64,000 nt of DNA from contig NZ_JQMP01000004.1 in assembly GCF_000744775.1 (NCBI RefSeq), positions 310,001-374,000 on the forward strand. The letters run 5' to 3'. The notes beneath the pieces are model-generated. The model had not been told where the DNA came from. It made no database searches and was given only the letters and a program-made list of their open reading frames with translations. Shown here in pieces: positions 62,830 through 64,000 of the stretch. This stretch comes from Thermorudis peleae (lineage in GTDB: Bacteria > Chloroflexota > Chloroflexia > Thermomicrobiales > Thermomicrobiaceae). The first letter of the stretch is position 1. Each line of letters opens with the position of its first letter. A program made the position numbers and the translations under genes.

Positions 62830-64000
62830 TTAGTCCTGTGCGGCGTCCAGCGCGTGGGCAAAGACGTCGACGGCCATATCAACCTGTTCACGAGTAAGGA
62901 GCAATGGTGGCAAAAAGCGTAGCGTCGTCGTTGTTGCCGGCAGCGCAAGAACGCCCGACTCTTGCATGGCACGCAAGACAGGTGTGGCTCGCAGCTTCAG
63001 CTCAACGCCGATCATGAGTCCCCGCCCCCGCACTGCACGAACAAGCGGATGGCGCAATTGCTGCAACTGCTCAAGAAAGTACGCTCCGATATCAGCGCTA
63101 TGGGCAATCCAGCCTTCGTCATGGAGCGTTTGCAACGTAGCAAGCCCAGCCGCACAGGCCAACGGGTTACCGCCAAAGGTACTGCCATGTACACCGCTCG
63201 GTAAGCAGGAGGCGATCTCCTCCGTCATCAGTGTCGCACCAATCGGCACGCCATTGGCCAATCCCTTGGCAAGACAGAGGAGATCAGGGCTCACACCATC
63301 ATGTTGACAAGCAAACCATGCCCCGGTACGAAAACCCGTCTGCACTTCGTCAAAAATGAGAAGGGCACCGGCTTGACGGGTAATCTCGCGCGCAGCGGCA
63401 AGATAACCCGGTGGCGCAGGGAAGATCCCTCCCTCGCCTTGGATCGGCTCGAGAATCACCGCAGCCGTCGCTGTATCAACAGCGGCAGCAAGGGCATCGC
63501 GATCGCCAAATGGTACGTGTTCGGCTTCAGCCAGGAGGCCAATGAATCGATCGCGATACTTCTTCTCAGCAGTCGCCGCCAAGGCTCCAAGGGTACGGCC
63601 GTGATAGCCACGACGGGCTGCAACAATCTTGCGTCGTCCAGTCACTGCCCAGGCAAACTTGAGCGCTGCCTCAACGGCCTCTGTGCCTGAGTTGGAAAGG
63701 AAGACGCGGCGCAAGCCTGCTGGAGCAATCGCCAAGAGTTGCTCAAGAAAGGCGGCCCGCGTATCGTTAGCAAACGACTGATGGCAGTTCAGTAGTCGAC
63801 CAGCTTGTTCAACGATTGCAACAGTGACGCGTGGGTGCGCGTGGCCGAGAATGTTGACTCCATAGTTGCTCATCAGATCGAGATAGCGTCGTCCTTCGCT
63901 ATCCCAAAGCCACACGCCTTCGCCCCGCACGAGGGCAATTCCACGCTTTGCGTACAGCGGAGGTTGGAGTTGCTGGTCTGCTGCAAGGACAGCATCAGTT
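62830..64000 (-). CDS. argD: Acetylornithine / LysW-aminoadipate-semialdehyde aminotransferase (5' end outside window)
   Basis: About 389 codons are present; the frame runs off the window at 64000. The N-terminal part reads LYAKRGIALVRGEG then VWLWDSEGRRYLDLMSN, as in ArgD/LysJ. SNSGTEAVEAALKFAW, GYHGRTLGALAATA, LLIFDEVQTGFRTG and LAKGLANGVPIGATL (with the PLP Lys) follow. It makes acetylornithine in arginine synthesis or the LysW-bound intermediate in lysine synthesis; neighbours needed to decide are not in the window. It lies 130 bases from acs on the same strand. Confidence 0.88.
   Translation of the reverse strand, partial: TDAVLAADQQLQPPLYAKRGIALVRGEGVWLWDSEGRRYLDLMSNYGVNILGHAHPRVTVAIVEQAGRLLNCHQSFANDTRAAFLEQLLAIAPAGLRRVFLSNSGTEAVEAALKFAWAVTGRRKIVAARRGYHGRTLGALAATAEKKYRDRFIGLLAEAEHVPFGDRDALAAAVDTATAAVILEPIQGEGGIFPAPPGYLAAAREITRQAGALLIFDEVQTGFRTGAWFACQHDGVSPDLLCLAKGLANGVPIGATLMTEEIASCLPSGVHGSTFGGNPLACAAGLATLQTLHDEGWIAHSADIGAYFLEQLQQLRHPLVRAVRGRGLMIGVELKLRATPVLRAMQESGVLALPATTTTLRFLPPLLLTREQVDMAVDVFAHALDAAQD

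Noticed and set aside
1-64000. CRISPR array, insertion sequence, prophage or integron
   Set aside because: I saw no regularly spaced repeats, transposase, integrase or phage structural genes.

Overview
The window looks like a chromosome segment of a thermophilic Chloroflexota bacterium of the Thermomicrobia type (Thermomicrobium, Sphaerobacter and Thermorudis relatives). This is inferred from gene content, not from a marker gene. The clues are a fairly GC-rich composition, frequent GTG and TTG starts, an Agl23-like GT-C glycosyltransferase pair, secreted proteins with 'FPETGH...FGFPIS...QYFERARFE' repeats, and several orphan family-5 binding proteins. Genes are dense, and most are ordinary housekeeping or accessory metabolic genes. 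I see no insertion sequence, prophage or CRISPR array.

Layout. 1-8.6 kb: end of a CorC-domain protein, a PPDK-regulator kinase/phosphatase, two GT-C membrane glycosyltransferases, an OmpR-type two-component system and a secreted protein. 8.7-16 kb: dxs, then rsmG translationally coupled to a CoA-disulfide-reductase-like flavoprotein with an in-frame UGA at its catalytic cysteine, an O-methyltransferase, a GT2 glycosyltransferase, another methyltransferase and tRNA-Arg(UCG). 16-25 kb: an RmlC-like cupin, aroA, aroC, a GNAT protein, a family-5 binding protein, an Ig-like/repeat secreted protein, a small P-loop protein, a SpoIIE-type phosphatase and rfbB. 25.2-25.7 kb: a gap that probably encodes a structured RNA with its own promoter and terminator. 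25.7-36 kb: HD-GYP, trmD, a GlsB-type protein, a MacB-like exporter split around a divergent binding protein, and a winged-helix AAA ATPase. 36-41 kb: speE/speH, D-aminoacylase family, HAD and ADP-ribosylglycohydrolase-like genes. 41-46 kb: a probable amino-acid catabolic cluster (diaminopentanoate-dehydrogenase-like, NYN, M20 peptidase, class III aminotransferase). 46-52 kb: a coiled-coil membrane protein, a phosphoesterase, a universal stress protein, two TrkA-type RCK proteins, glutamate dehydrogenase and gatB. 52-64 kb: NuoG-like and NuoI-like proteins, an aspartase/fumarase, aldehyde dehydrogenase, MGMT, endonuclease IV, rfbD, acetyl-CoA synthetase and the 3' part of an argD/lysJ aminotransferase.

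Most notable result. The oxidoreductase at 11499-12848 would normally be annotated as a pseudogene or as a shortened protein starting at 11775. Read through the single UGA (codon 45), it is a complete 449-residue enzyme in which UGA replaces the catalytic Cys of the 'SYSACGLPYFIAG' active-site motif. A stem-loop with a GGUCU apical loop lies 21 nt downstream of the UGA, where a bacterial SECIS element should be. I infer a selenocysteine-containing CoA-disulfide-reductase-family enzyme. The machinery that would insert Sec (selA, selB, selC, selD) is not in this window.

Other points worth a look: the unassigned RNA at about 25.37-25.58 kb with competing hairpins; an ADP-ribosylglycohydrolase homologue that has lost its metal ligands; a NuoG-like subunit whose formate-dehydrogenase Cys/Sec position is Ala; an MGMT frame that runs through a terminator-like hairpin; and many perfect GC-rich hairpins with poor U-tracts at gene ends.
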